In this document: in pieces, positions 12,725 to 26,800 of the stretch
Numbering within the stretch: the stretch's first letter is position 1
Layout: every line of letters begins with the position of its first letter
Assembly: GCA_947846985.1 (NCBI GenBank)
Contig: CANTUZ010000001.1
Location: 184,038,455-184,102,454 of the forward strand
From: Fratercula arctica
Taxonomy: Eukaryota; Chordata; Aves; Charadriiformes; Alcidae
Direction of reading: 5' to 3'
Length of the DNA: 64,000 nucleotides
The notes under the pieces: model-generated
Databases searched by the model: none
Seen by the model: the letters and a program-made list of their open reading frames with translations, nothing else
Told to the model about the DNA's origin: nothing
Translations under genes and position numbers: made by a program

Positions 12725-12850
12725 GTAGCATTATCCTTGTTATACAAATAATAAAGAGGTTTCAACTTGCTGAAAGTTACACAGCAATTTAGTTCTAGAC
12801 ATGGAATTAGAAATTAATTGCCCTGTGTTCTAATGATTCTTTCGCTATTC
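12725..12850 (-). mobile_element. probable MIR-type SINE relic
   Basis: Reading the plus strand, the blocks run in the order of a reversed MIR: a diverged ATTATCCTTGTTATACAAATAA block, then CAACTTGCTGAAAGTTACACAGCAA (the 'cttgccc-aaggtcacacagc' core), then a GGAATTAGAAATTAATTGCCCTGTGTTCTAATG block. This is highly diverged and not aligned. Confidence 0.5.
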
Positions 12851-13980
12851 ATTTTTTTCAAGTATGATGGTGATAATAAATAACAAACTAAATACACAAT
12901 GGATAGTGGAGATCATGGAACAATCTGATTGTTAGTATCTGTCCTTGGCTGCTTCATAGCAGAGAGGTTAATTCGAATGTGATGCTTTGGGTAACAAATA
13001 CCAACAAGGGATATGTTCTCTTCTCAGTATGTGTTTGTAAGTCTCATTAATGATAATGGAAGTTATGTGCCTGCAGGAGAATGAAAGGAGAATGCATCTA
13101 TCATGTCAATGATCCATGAAGTCAGGAGAAATTATATAGCCTACTATAAAGCGCTGAAGGAGTCATTATAGCCTATTAGGTAAATAATGTGTTTTTTAAA
13201 AGTTTCTACATAGAATATGCATGTAGCTAATAAACTATAAAGCTCAGATGGAGCCATTGTATTATTACTGAATTACTGTGCTTTAAGACAGTGATGTCCA
13301 GCTGAATATCCAGGCAACGTTTTTCAGGAGAAGGACAAACAGTTTAATGCAGATTTCTGATGGCTGTGCAACAGGCCTACGTGTTGGAGCGTGCCTGTAG
13401 CAATCTTCATAGGGACAGGTGACTGCAGCCGTACAACAGCTTCTGGAGGTTGAATTACACATCTTTTGACAGACCCAATAAGTGGCTTGATACAAAAAAT
13501 CACATGCAAGAAGTCAATTAAGCTTTGAAAAGGGGATAAACCTTTTGTTGAACCAATAGAGTTTCAAGACTGTGAGTCACTCGCAGTCACCAGCAGAGAG
13601 ACACCGGGAGTATGCTACGTATGATGTAACTGAAGGAGAGATTTTGGGCATTTCTCTAAGGAGCCTGCAGCTTTTGTTTTGCAACACTTCGAGGTGAGAC
13701 ACCTGGTCTCAGCAAGCTGATATAAAGCACAGAGGTTATGGTGCGTAGGTTCCCTAATGGAGAAAGTTAAATGTCTTTGAAGCCCTGTCTCTGAAGTTGT
13801 TACGTGGAACAGTAAGATGCTTTATAGCTAGCCAAGAGGAAATAGGAAGTCTAGAAGTGTGACTAAACTTCCCTCATCCAAGAGTTACAGCACTTTTCTG
13901 GGTGCATGTATGGCAAAGGTGATTTTTCTTTCTAGCAACCCAGAATCTCCACCCTTTAGAATATCTGCAAAACAGCCAAG
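12851..13980. other. non-coding stretch, nothing firmly recognised
   Basis: Two overlapping minus-strand open frames of 60-70 codons at 13.28-13.51 kb have no domain. The block around 13,535-13,565 (minus) faintly resembles the terminal signature of the repeat at 2.7 and 37.6 kb, but it is too weak to call. Confidence 0.5.
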
Positions 13981-14110
13981 ACAGATGAGAGGTGTCACAA
14001 GTTGTGAAGTAACTTGGCTGAAGTTAAGCAGCTGAGTAAAGAGCAGCAGAGCCAAGCATAAAATCCAGGTCTTTCAGCGTCTGGTTTGTTGCTCCACCCC
14101 AGTGCTTTTT
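13981..14110 (-). mobile_element. probable MIR-type SINE relic
   Basis: The plus strand reads ACAGATGAGAGG, GTGAAGTAACTTGGCTGAAG, GCAGCAGAGCCAAGC and AAAATCCAGGTCTTTCAGCG in the order expected for a reversed MIR core. The MIR equivalents are 'acagatgagg', 'agtgacttgcccaag', 'ggcagagccagg' and 'aacccaggtct'. This is the best preserved of the three MIR candidates here. Confidence 0.5.
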
Positions 14111-17100
14111 CAGTTGCCAGCGACTGCCTCTATGTCACATTATCTCCAAATGAAAACTATTCTTTTTTTACTGCGTCTCATTTGTTCTGTGTGTGAAATA
14201 GCACAGTAACCCCAGAAACATTAGAGGGAAAAACTTTATCTGTGCCTTTTCAATATGCTAACTACTGCAAAAACAAGATGCTTACATCTTCTTTTAGATA
14301 CATCATTAAGATTCAGCATAATTGTATCCAGGACAAGTATTACCTCTAGGGGGAAAGGGTATGTATCCGTTTAGATCTTCAAAGCTACTGTCTTTGCAAC
14401 ATGAAGAAATGTGATAGTGGAAATAGATTGTTTCTCACCAGTTGGCACAATAGTTATGAATAATGACAAAAGACCTGTTTTCCAAGTGTTGTCTCCAGCT
14501 GGAAGAAAAAAAAAAAAAAAAGAAAAAAATAAAAGGAAGGTAGGGAAAGAGGTGCCTGCTTATTTGGCATGGAAGTCGTTTGAAGTCAGTTGAAAAACCT
14601 GTGCTAGTGACTGCTATTGAAGTGCCCTCTTTCCGGCATCTGGAAGTCCATGCTATTCATTATACAAATACTTTTATTTCCATCATGTCTGGCTGCCAGT
14701 TTGCTTCTGTCAGCTGGTTGAAATTAAGTAAATGTTGCTGTTTGCGCATTTGGAAATTGGGAGAAAATACAGTAGCAGTTACTTTTACAAAGTTGGGTTG
14801 TGGGCTACTTACACATTTCTGATGTAGTTTGTGTAATGGCTAATTTTATTGTAAGAAATTCTCGATAAAATAAGTGCATAGGATGAACTTTCATCAAAAC
14901 ATATGTGCCAGTATACTAAATGGTGGTCTGGCACTGCTGTGCAATCAGTAGCTATCAGTAGCAAGCCAAAAACAAAGGTTTGTAGCCAAATATCTCACTT
15001 GGATTCGTCTGTTCTGGCAAAATAGCTAATTGGTGCAAGAAATTAAAAGAGATGCTGATTAATTCTGTCATCTATGCTCTTCAACGTTTGAAATTTATGA
15101 CCTCTTCTTGTCTCATTAAACTTTGGAGAAGATTTGGCATTAACTTCAGCTGGATCAAGCCCTTAAATAGTGTATTTCTGATTTGAGACTGGGAAGATAT
15201 TATTCTGTTAATATAATAGATTTCACTTTCTGAAATCTGCATTTCTTTTTCTCATTTCAGATGAGAATTAGGCAGTTTTGCCGCATGAGACTGTCCTGGT
15301 TTGAGATAAAACAAAACCAGCATTCTTTTCTGTAATTTTACTTTTCGGTTAAGTCTCTTCTAGCTGACTGTACTCTGAAATTAACGGTATGTTTTTCAGA
15401 CAGTGTCTGCTTCTAGCAGGGATAACATCTGATGTTTATAGTTAATACTAAGGAATGGTATGCAGACAGGCTCCTGCTTGTAACAGAGACTCATCAGATC
15501 AATAACAGAACACAGGGAAGCTTGGTAATGACTTACCTAAATAGGTATTACACCTTCATCATTCTGTTAATAGATCTCCAATAACAAACTGACCTCAGAA
15601 GCACCTAGAAATATGATGTACTGTCTAAGAAAAATTGTTGGATTCAAACTGACGTGATGAGAGGAGAAATGGAGGGCAGGCAAAATGTCCAGAACTGTTT
15701 CAGCTTGGAGGAAGGAAGGAAGGATCGGAGGAAGGTGATAAGGAGACAGAAGTAGAAAACCAAGGACGTGAAAGAGCTAATGAAGCTTCACAGGAAAAAG
15801 ACTTGGAGTGAAAATAATGTATCAGTGTATAAGGACCTTCAGAATTTAATTCCATTTTCTGGTTCTTGTGTTTAGAAAAAATTACATTTATGACCCTACC
15901 TAAGATCTGTAACAGCAGCTGAAGCAACAGCTGGAGATGAAGTTATAGCTGCTTCAATAGAGAGATCCTGGAGTCCTCTTTGCCCAATGTAAGGGAGACA
16001 TCAAGAACTCTTACATCTGAGGAAAGACTGTGGATTAACTTTTAAGACAAATTTTTCAATTATTTGTGAAATAGCACCTAAAACCAATAGTTCTGAAGTT
16101 GTTACGGAAGACTTCCGTTGGAGGGGATTGCTGTGTTTATATTACTTATGATCACTTGATATTAACAGATGTCCTCATTTAGGCATTCATACTGTAGCCA
16201 ACCACAGAAATAAGGATTTGCATGTGCAGCCAGTAGCCAGTTTTAAAGTCAGTTATCAAGCTTTTGCAAAAAAAAAAAGAAAACCCTGAGCTTTTCTGGG
16301 CCTGTGTCCTGGAAATTTCGAACTGATGTATTTATTGAGTGGGACACTTGCATGGGGGACACAGAGATTGTATTGTCCCAGTCTACAGGTTGTCCATTAA
16401 TTAGGACTGAAACAGTTTTTGATCAATCAATGGTTAGTTTTCATCCAATGTATTTTATGAAGCTGGACCCTTACAGATGAAATTACAATGACATAATTCC
16501 AATGTAAAAGTTTACTAATGTTTAGATAAAATGCAATGCGAACAGAATGCTTGTCAGCTAGTCTTATTGGAATGCTTGTCATTGTGCCTTGATTAGTTTT
16601 TTTTTTCCAAGTACAGAAGAACCATTCATAAAACCTCATATTTCTAAAAGTAGAGATTAAAATGACAAGCAAAATATACCTGCCAATATTCTACATAGAA
16701 ATCAACTCAAGAACAAAAAGTAATGCATTTATGAATTTACATCTTGCTGACAGTCTTCAGCTGTATATCAGTCATGATAACACATGCCATATCTCCCTGA
16801 ATCCCAGTCATGCATTTGGAAATTGCTGTAATTTATCAAAGCTGCAACACAAGTCAAGTTTTGGCAATAAATGAGGTTTGAGGGGGTCTGATCTCTATTC
16901 ACAGCATATTTCATTCAGCATCAGCTGAAGACTGTGATTTTCGCCTCTTAATACTGCAGCTTTCAGAAGGCAAAGAATGTACATTGATAATTTTACCTGC
17001 GGTTTGGCACTACATCAAATTTTCTTTTGCCTTTTCTTCTCCTGTCTGAAATGGCAGTGACCCAGTAGCTCGTATTTCCTGTCATAACACAGGACCTGTC

Positions 17101-20100
17101 CCAGTGACTCACTGCATATTTGAGAAGAGACCACAAATACAGTTTTATTAAAACAATGCATAAGATCCCAAAATATCAGGTTTGAAGAAAACCCGATCTC
17201 TTTACTATTGTGATCTAAATTTTCAGAAGTGAAAATATCTTTGGATGGTGTTATTCTTCGCCTTGGTCATTCTTTTTTATTGCACCATTTAAAGAATAAA
17301 TAAAATAAACCACGAAATGATAGTACAAAAGTAGCACTTTCCTTAAGTGATCTATTTAGATTGCATAATGGAGCTGGGAAAGAATTACCTATTTTGGGAA
17401 AATTACATGGATCAGAAAGCATTCCTAGCTTTAAAAATGGTACGTAGGCTAACCTAAAATCAACACAAATGAGCAAAAATTGCAAAGAGATAAGTAGTTG
17501 CTTGAACTGCTGTACTTTTCTTTTTCTTGCGCAAAGACATATTTTATGCTTGTTTTTTTGCTTGCAGTCATATTTGCTAGTATAGCTTAAATATTTTGTT
17601 TTCACAATGTACCCCTTTTTTATTTTCTCTCAGGTCCAGTCCTGCATGTGTACCCTTAACTTTTTTAATAGGAGATGTGGTCAGTGATTGCCCTGACATG
17701 TGCAAAGTGAATCACACTGATAAATGTTACCAGGACCTATTCCATTTAATTCCATGCCACTGCAACCAGATGATGGATTTCCTTACAGTATCTTTCACTA
17801 CCACTACAGAGTAGTAACTAATTTAATCTGCCACTAGATGTCATTCCTTTTTCATGCAAACATGAAAAATGCAAATTTCTACTTAAAAATTTCAGTTAAA
17901 AGCATAGGTTTTAAAATCAAAGAATTAATTTTCTGTATTCGTGCCTAAAGAAATGTCTTTTTCTTAATTGTTTTCGCACATGAACGGGATATTGTAAACT
18001 TACTGGGGACTTCCAGCATATCTGTCTGTGCTTAAAAGAACATGGGAAAAGATTTCATATGCTGAAGCAACGTATTGTTGCTCTGTTTTGATAATTATTG
18101 ATTCAGGGTGGTAGAGGTTGATTCTGTTAGGGGAATTTCATGGCACTATCGGAAGATTCAATGACATCTATTTTTATATTTGTTCAGCCCCAAACCTTAT
18201 TTCACTAAAACACGGAACTGCTTTTGCTTAAAGTACGTCACCTGTCTGCTCAGAACCGGTTTCCTTGTTGTCTTTTCTCACAGCCTCTCTGATCTTTTCA
18301 GGTTTTCGTTCATGGCTACCTAAACTTTGCAAAGCAAAAGCCAATGATACTCCTCAACCTTTTTGTGCCTTGCAGGAGGCTTCATTCTGGATACTGACAG
18401 GTGCCTGTAAAGGCCTTTATTCTTTTGATTATCTGTGCCCACTAAAAAGTGTAGCCGCTTCTTTGTATTTTTTGAGATAAGATTTCTGAAAAATCCAAAC
18501 AGTCCATAAGAAAGACTCTGTTACATTTGATCTTCAACACTCAAAGATTCACTTTGTGAAATATGTTTTTTAGTTTAGGGGGAAAAAAAGATTAATGCAA
18601 CGTTGTTATTTAATTATTTACTTATCTGTGCTTAAACATTAAGTTGAATGTACAATACAATAATAATAAAAAAAAAAAGTGTTGCAATCTTTATGCCAGT
18701 AACTGGATAGCCTTTAGCGCATATTTCACTGCTCTAGTCACAGCCTTTCATTAAGGGTTCTGGGCAAGGATACAGCACCAATTTTTCAAGTATGCTCTGC
18801 AATCATTTAAATAACATTAAATGTAATAAAAATGTAATCAATGAAGCATGACAGTCTACATCCTCTATTTTCTGTAATCTATGATCACAGCAGGGATGAT
18901 GACTTTCTGGTGCTATATGAAAGTAAAATGCATTTGAAATGAGAAACGCAGCCATTGTTTTAATACATGCTGACATTTTGTGAACTGTCATAGCCTTTTA
19001 GACCACAAACAATTTATTGTAATAATATCCCACTAAAATATTAAGATTATTAATTCCCTAATACTTCTGTTTGGTATCAAATATTGATGTCTCCTTTAAT
19101 TTTCATCTCACCTTCATTTCCATCTTCTTCATCAGGATGCAGATCTTTTTGTTGAAAAGTGGAAATCTCTGACATATTTGTATTATAAAAAAATTCTTCC
19201 TTTTTTTTTTTTTTTTTTGCAGCCAAATTGCTTAGTACAAGATCCATAATGTATCAAATTTAGTTATAATACCAAAAAGTAGATAAGTCTGTGGTAAAAT
19301 ACAAAGATTAGCATTTAAATATGGCAGAACCCTTATAGAAAAATTGTGCTGGCTGTATCTTGAAGTATGATTGCTCCTTTATTTTTTTTTTCCCCTAGCA
19401 TGGAAGAATTGCTGTTCCATTGTTGGGAAACATCTGTAAGCAACACAGAAATTGAGTTTCCTTGGGAAAACAGAGGTTCGCTGAATCTCAAATTTGAGAT
19501 TTGGGGAAATCTAGTTCCTCCACAGACTCCCTTTCTAATCCCTAGACCTGTTATTCTGGATTCTGCTCCTTACAAACTGAACCTCAATGCTCAGCGTTCC
19601 CGTGTTTCAGTTAGAAATGTGTTCTGTCAGCACAGTACTGATAGAAGGTGATGTGGGTCACTGGCTGTGGTTTGGCTCTTTCCCTACTGGAATTAACTCT
19701 TCCATTGAATCATTTCATGTAGTAGTAGAAAATAGTTAATAATCTGTAGAAATGCCAAATAAATAAGGCTAGTATAAAGGAAGCTCTGGCATGATCAGAG
19801 GTATGGCCTCTTACTGAAACATCCCATTTCAATGCAATTTCTTTTTTCTCTGTGCTAGAGCTGGTAGATCTTTTATGAGTCACTCACCTATTCTCTAATT
19901 TGATTTGAGTACAGACTTTTACATGAAACTTAGCTTGTGCTGTGTCAGCTAGATCAATAGTCCATAAACATTCAATCCCCTTGGCTGGAGTTGTCAATTA
20001 CCTGGAGAAAGGAATCAGTCCTCTGGTGACAGGTACCAGGCACTTTTGCTCATTTCATCCCTGCTAGCTGGACTGCAGCACGGTTTTAAAGACTCTGCCC

Positions 20101-23100
20101 ATAAAACTCCTTCCCCTAGGCTCCAAGAGTACCAATAATAGCACTTTCTTCCTCTTAAACATTAACACTGCCAGCGTATGCCAGATGTCAGTCATCTCAT
20201 TTCCTAAGATCAGGATATTGGCGTTTAAAATAGCTGTTGTTGTGTTCGTTACTATTTAAAGAAATTCTCTCCATAATCCCTCAGCATGAGTTAGCTTTCA
20301 AATGCCTGTTCAGTGACCATGAATTAGCATTCTTTCTGTTTAGTAGTTAACTTCTCTCAATTAATATGTGTGACACAGAGGCATTTGATAACTTGCGGTA
20401 TTAGTCCCTGAATGTTTCAGGAATTTTTTTATTATCTTATGGGGTAGCAGGAACTGGCCTGAAATATTTCATGTTTTATGCATGCAGTTAAAAGAAAATA
20501 TGTTCTACTGATTTATAGTACAGAAGAGATATTTCCCAACACAGCTGAAGCAAAAGATGGAGTTGGCTAATTCCCTTAAATACTAATCCAGTTCCTCAGT
20601 TGTGGCAAATTCATCTTTTTCTCTAGCAACTAATTAATCTCATGTTGAAGTGGTAAAATCTCAATACCTTCAAAGAAAGATATTAAAAGTAGGATTCATT
20701 CTGTCATGACAGAAAAATACATTTGGTTCATGTAGAGGAAAAGACTGATACACATAAACTACAATGATATTCAGCCCCTAAGCACATTTTCTTTTCCAAT
20801 CGTTTCTCATTTCTTCTTGGAACTATAGTATAGTTGAATAAACTGCTCCTACTGGTTTTGCTTTAGTCTTCCCAAAATTTTAGCCTTTTTACCAGTTTAT
20901 TTTAATTCTAAATTAAAACAAACCAAACAACTGAGATTGATTTGCAGACTAAGTGGAGTTAGAGATATAAAATCATAGAATCATATAACCTTGCCTTCGT
21001 GCTTTTGATCCCTGTAGATGCAGCTTTTCATCTGTAGTAAACCACATTTCAGAAGAAATTTATGGCCACATCCAGCCAGTTGTTATCATGCCTGTTGAGG
21101 CATCTGTGTTTAAGAGAGCAGTGAGCGATTCAGCCTGCCTCCAGTGAAGTGGGATCCTGGTACTTAAAGGGGGTGGTAGGTGTGACACCAAAGCAAAGGA
21201 CCCACCAGAGGTCTGAATGTGATGTTTCTCCATTCAAAGTTGGCCATGGAAGGGAAACCCAGGATGCAGACTGTTCCCAAGGAAATCCTAGTGGAGGCAT
21301 CAAGATTTAAGCACCAGTGACTTCCATGGATTGCATATCCTCTAACAGTAAAGTTATTGTATTCTTAAAAAAAATAAAATAACCTTCATTGTGCTCTGCA
21401 GTAGGTATTTTCTCTATCAGCCCTATTCCTGCAGTCACCAAACAGGGGAACACAAAGTAGTGCATGCCTTTCTCCAGAAATGGCAGGAGGCTCATCATTT
21501 TTAAAGGCTGAGAAAAATGTGTAAAAGACCCGGCAGACTGGCTAACAGGGCAATGTAAACCGCTAATCTCTGTCCTGAGGGCGCACACTACAGTAGGAGC
21601 CAGCATCCATCCTCAGCGCTGTGGTGGCTGGTCTGAATGCGACCTTTAGATACTGAGTGCTGAACTGCGTATCTCCACGGAGGGCTGCAGACACTCCTGA
21701 TTGCTCTGCTCTGAGCTGGCTGGATGCAAGCCAGGTCTGTGCAGAAACAGTGTAGTCGCATTAGTATAGTGCTGAGTTGGAACTAATAAGCCTTGGTAAA
21801 TCTGAATGTGTTCCATACTCCTAAATCCCTAATTCATTCTTAAAAATAGGATTTTTACCCTGGATCAACATGCATGCTTAACTGTTATGAAGGCCATTTT
21901 GTACTATGGTGATCCTTTCAAAATTATTTTTTAAAAAAAAGACAGAAGAATGAATTACTATGGTATAACTAACTCTTGATCCTGAATAATCATGGGAGTT
22001 TGCAAAATAGCTCTGTAATTAACATTATCGGATTAATATTGTTGATTTAAGTTCTTAGAAATACTGAGCATCACATTCCTAATAAATCTAGCAGTATTGG
22101 CTTTAGCCGCATACATTACTCATGAAAAATATAGCTCTGAGATTTAAGAAAATTAATTCCTCTGCAGTTCTGAAAAAGAACAGTGATTTTTCCTCCGGTC
22201 AATAAATACAAATAACAGACATTATTAGCATTACTCTGAAACTGCACATTCTTTACTTCATTTTAACTGGAGGTCTTGCACAAGCTTGTTTTATTTAATA
22301 AAACCAGATGAGATTGTTTTTAACATCCGGACAAGCTAAACCTGATGTGAAATCACTTTCTCTATTTGGCAGGTAAACTGAAAATTATGAAGATGTGAGT
22401 ACACAAAGGAAGTACTGTAGTTAATTTTAACAGTTTTTAAAGCAAGTCAAGTTTTTGATAACACCAGGGAGATGAAAAAGAATATTTCTTGAGCATAATG
22501 CCATATCAGCATGCTTTTTATCTTTGGTGTAGGCCGTTGACTGTAAAATCATCAATCTCACATAGCATTTATAGTCAATATGTTGAAGAAATTAAAAACA
22601 TTCCAGTTTAGAGAAGTAGCACGTGTAGATTACCTGAACAGATGAAATGCTACAGTTGTGATTTATCTATGTCTTTTACAGTTTCATTTCGACTTCTTGC
22701 AAGATACTAAATATTGCTTCAAAGCATACTGCTATCATAAGCACAAATATTTTGTAGTCTGTAAAAGATCATTTATTATGTTGTAACTTGCTACAAATCA
22801 GCAGTTTTTATGCATATTGCATACTACACATTTGTTATCTGTTCTTCCCTGAAACAGATTTGTAGGGTTGTTTTAGCCTGTATCTTCACTGATATTATCA
22901 TATTAAGTGATTTTTATTTTTATTTTTTAAATTTCAAAAGTTATCTGAAGCAAAACCCATCCATTCCTATAGTTATAGGGGACCTTTTATGTTTTCCATA
23001 TATAGAGAATTCTTGCAACATTTTTTTGTGTTGTGAAGTCCTGTCATATACAATAGCAATGCAAAGACAGATCCGGACCAACTTCAGTTACAGTCTACAA

Positions 23101-23751
23101 AAAGATTCTCTGGGAGAACTGCATTTCGTCTGGCTGTTGATGTGGATGGTGTGGATGTGTATATCTGAACTATTCATCCTAAGCTTCTTTTACAGTTGAT
23201 GAAAAGAAAGAGGCACTTCCAGGGATTCATATAACTGTTTTTAGATATCTACTTCGGCATGAGAAAAACTGCCATCAGAGTGTCTATTTCTGTTCATTAA
23301 TTGTGAAGGCAGCAAAATCAGTAGCTCAGACATAGACATCTGCATTTGCTTTCCATGGCTCCAGTGGGCTTTGGGTTAGGTCTTAAAAATGTACCAGCTT
23401 TTTCCATAGTGCTCAAAAGCAAAACTGCCTCAACATATTGATACCACAGACAGCAAGAACACTTAATCACCCACAAGTTCTCCAGAAATTTCTGTGAGAA
23501 AAGCTACGTGTTTTGTGTGATGTTGGGTTGGATGTTTATAATGGGTCTGTTTGACATTAAGATTTGTAAAGATCCCATGTAGACAATTATGAAAACTTTC
23601 TAGACTCCTTTGCATCAGCATGTGGCAGAAACGGCCCTTTGTGAATCTGTCTTATTTTTACATTTGTGAACTTCTGGGGATGTTAGCAGCACTGCTGCAA
23701 TCAGTCAGTCTCATGTAATGAGACCTTTGTATTCCTCTGACTGAATTCCTA
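14111..23751. other. 9.6-kb AT-rich desert
   Basis: No gene is supported. There are A/T homopolymers at about 14,504-14,530 and 19,200-19,218. A tiny ATCATAGAATCATA motif at 20,968-20,985 is like a CR1 3' tail, but no element body follows it. The AT-rich 129-codon frame at 22,810-23,199 has a hydrophobic, low-complexity translation typical of a random frame. Confidence 0.6.
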
Positions 23752-23871
23752 TTAGAAAAACTTTTAATTTTGGTTTTAAGTGTCACCAAAAGACAAATTC
23801 CTCTTCACGTGGGAACATGCCTCTTAGAAAAACTTTCAATTTTGGTTCTAAGTGTCACTGAAGGACAAAGC
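23752..23871 (+). repeat. imperfect tandem duplication, 72-bp period
   Basis: A roughly 46-base segment beginning TTAGAAAAACTTT at 23,752 recurs at 23,824 with about five substitutions (shared AATTTTGGTT and AAGTGTCAC blocks). It is an old local duplication and belongs to no repeat family I recognise. Confidence 0.85.
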
Positions 23872-26800
23872 TCAGTCCACAAATGCATACCCTTTGCCTT
23901 AGCAGAGCATCGGTGCTTTCTGACCCAACTATAAATAGACTAATAAGCTGGAAAAGAAAGAGGGGAAAGGAAAGAAACTGATCATAAAGTTTCTTGTGCT
24001 TTCCACTTTGCAGAGTAGATACGGCCTTAGAGTCTCAGTCAGTAAGAAGCATAGTGCATGTGCAATTACTGCCTTTTCGTTCAGTCACTTTTAACTTTTT
24101 TTTTTTTTTGCGATGGCTTAAACCTCAGCCATACCCTTCCACAACTGACAGAAGTTGTTAGAGGCTGCCTCGCTGCCACTGAAGCCTGTAGTACAACTAC
24201 TATAGATTAAAGGCACATAAGGCAGTGCAAAACTGACCCCAGAAGGAAATCAAAGGCATTTGCTTCTTGAGCTTTTCTCTTTCAAGTCTATTTAAAATAA
24301 GTCTTTGATAGCTTCATATTTAGGTATACAAAATTTTTTAATCAGATCACACAATTATTTTTCTAAGTTGTTAAGAAAAGAAGCTATTATTCTTCTCTGT
24401 GTGGAGAACATTTATTATGCAGTAACCAGACGTAAGCTGCCTCTTTGAGAAAACAGATTTTAGTCTACGAAACAAAGATAATGTTTACTGAATTCAATTC
24501 CTAATCCCTTAACTTCGCTTTACTCTGAACAAAGTTGGTATGCAATATTTCCGCCTTAGTGTAGTAGTTTTTCATAGACTTTTTAATTATCATCGTCATA
24601 ACTAAATCCCACGCTTCTACCTTGCAGAGGTATAGCTGGTAAACAAAACGAAGGGAATACAAGGTCTGCAGCTTTTTCTACATGACCACTAAAGTACATG
24701 GTACACTGGTTATAATTCCAGTCTGGAGGGAATGTTAGATGAAGAATTAAGGTCACGTATCTCTAAAATGTCAGGCCTAGCAAATTAACAGGTATTTCCT
24801 AGGTATTGTTGAAAGTAGGTCTAACCATGACAATATCAGATAGTAGTGCCAAAACTTTTTATTTTTCTGCTAGTAGCTATCAATAAATATCTCATGATAC
24901 ATGCCAATATGCATTGAAAAGCACATATTATGCCGTTATGCCGTTCATACCATTATTATGTCCTTTCTTTACAGAATATGGAACTCTAAGAAGTAAGAAA
25001 AATAACAAAAGGTATGAAAATTCAGGCATTTGTGGAGGATTCTAATTTCCTCAGAGACTGATAATTTTGTAAATAGTAATGTAAGGGTCAAAAGAACCAA
25101 TAAACAATATTGCCTGAAAAGTGCTGAGTTAGCTCAGAGGTCCTAGCAATACACTGTACAGTGTGTAATTTTTTCAGTGGTTTACAATAAGTCTGCAAAG
25201 TGAGTCACCAGAATCTGGAATAAGCAAAATGGATTAGATGCTGTATCTTTGTGGTGTGGATCAGACTTGTGTCATCAATAGCCTTCTTCATGTTGGTGTG
25301 CTGCCATGGTGAAAAAGAAAACAAGCGCAGATCAAAAAGAGTAGGAATAAAGAATGAACATTCATTTTCTGAAGCAGTTGTGTTAATATTTCCATATCAT
25401 TTTGTTTAAAACAATAGGTATAGGAAAAAGTAATTGATGCCAAGCCATTAACCATTAATTTCAACAAGGACTTCTGTTTAGTTTACAGGGAAGTTTTGCA
25501 TACACTCCCACTGACTTACTTGGCATAAAAAAATATACAAAAAAAAAGTGGGAAGTCGTGTTTTAATGTATAGTGTAAATCTTCTGTGTTCTCAGGTGAC
25601 AGGGGAGCATGAAATCTGTCAGCATAGTTCCAGAAGAATATACATTTCTGAATTCATTGGGAATTCTACCTCAAAATGTGGTCCTTTCAGATACTACAGA
25701 TACAACAGAGAGAGAGAGACAAAACCAAATTGCCTATTTTCTCAACTGCCTGTGACATTTGGGGTAACTCAAGTTGATGCTTAACTTTAGTTTTCAGTTT
25801 CAGAAAATCAAGAAGATTTCTTCATCTGAGTATGAAAGCAGAATAAGAAGTACTTTCCATTACGGAAATCCTGACTGTACAAACATTAACAGTTCAAATG
25901 CATATACTAAACTGGCTCTAAGCTAAACCTATGAAGGAAATCAGGGAAGTTTGTCAGAGTCACATTTTCTCTACAGTGATCTAGTTGCCACAGACCGACG
26001 GGAATTCTTGATCTCACCTAACTTGAGCCAGGTAAATGTTAGGCATGTAGCACTTTTCCTGGCTTCCTCTGTATTCTGAGAAGAGATGCTGGCCCCTCAG
26101 GAGGACACTCCATCTAATTCTGGCTTAGATACCTGCTCGGGTGTTGATATTCATGACTTCCATCTGAACTGTTGAGCTGGCTGTCACACAAGAAGGGCAT
26201 CAACTATTCTTCTTGAAGTCATCTTTCAACAGGGAGAATGGCCAGACTTTCAGTGCAATTGATGAAATGGGCTTTCTTAAAAAAAAAAGTAAAAGATGAT
26301 TTTTTGAACTTATGGTACATCCTCTTTATCTTCACTAGGTAAAATCCAAATTCAGTTAAGACTGAAAGGCAGGGAACTAGGAGTGAAGTTGCCTAGTAAA
26401 GCCACACCAGGGCAAGCGAAAACCTACATTAAGACAAAGTATGACGTGTAAAACCTCCATTAACAGAAATGTTAGCTTCCTTGTTTTCTGGCACTCCGGG
26501 TTCTACTTCCTATTGGACATAGGTAGAACACTCAATTTAAGCCAATTTTCTGGTTTTGAGGCCTAAGTGAATAAAAAGATGACATTGCAAAGTAGCACAG
26601 AAGTCTCTTTTTCTCACAAAGTTTCACCCTAGTTTGTGTGAATGTTATGCCTTGGCACTAGTAATTTCTCCTTTTCCTCCACTCCAGAGATGATAGTGAC
26701 AATAAAAAACAGTCTTGAAAGTTTTAAAATCCCATTTACCCACTCTTGAAAATAAGTCTGAGGCTTCTGAATTACTCAGGCATATCTGAAAATATCAACC

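Noticed and set aside
13280..13565. Faint similarity (minus strand) to the terminal block of the repeat at 2.7 and 37.6 kb
   Set aside because: Only one short block agrees and the remaining sequence does not follow the element order.
17826..17842. CTGCCACTAGATGTCA resembling a CTCF site
   Set aside because: Several core G positions of the CTCF consensus are missing, so the match is weak and likely chance.
20968..20985. ATCATAGAATCATA motif resembling a CR1 3' tail
   Set aside because: No CR1 body follows on either side. The motif is too short to call an insertion.
22810..23199. 129-codon plus-strand open frame with hydrophobic translation that could suggest a membrane protein
   Set aside because: The hydrophobicity follows from the T-rich DNA (Phe/Leu/Ile codons). 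There are no conserved motifs and no transcription signals.
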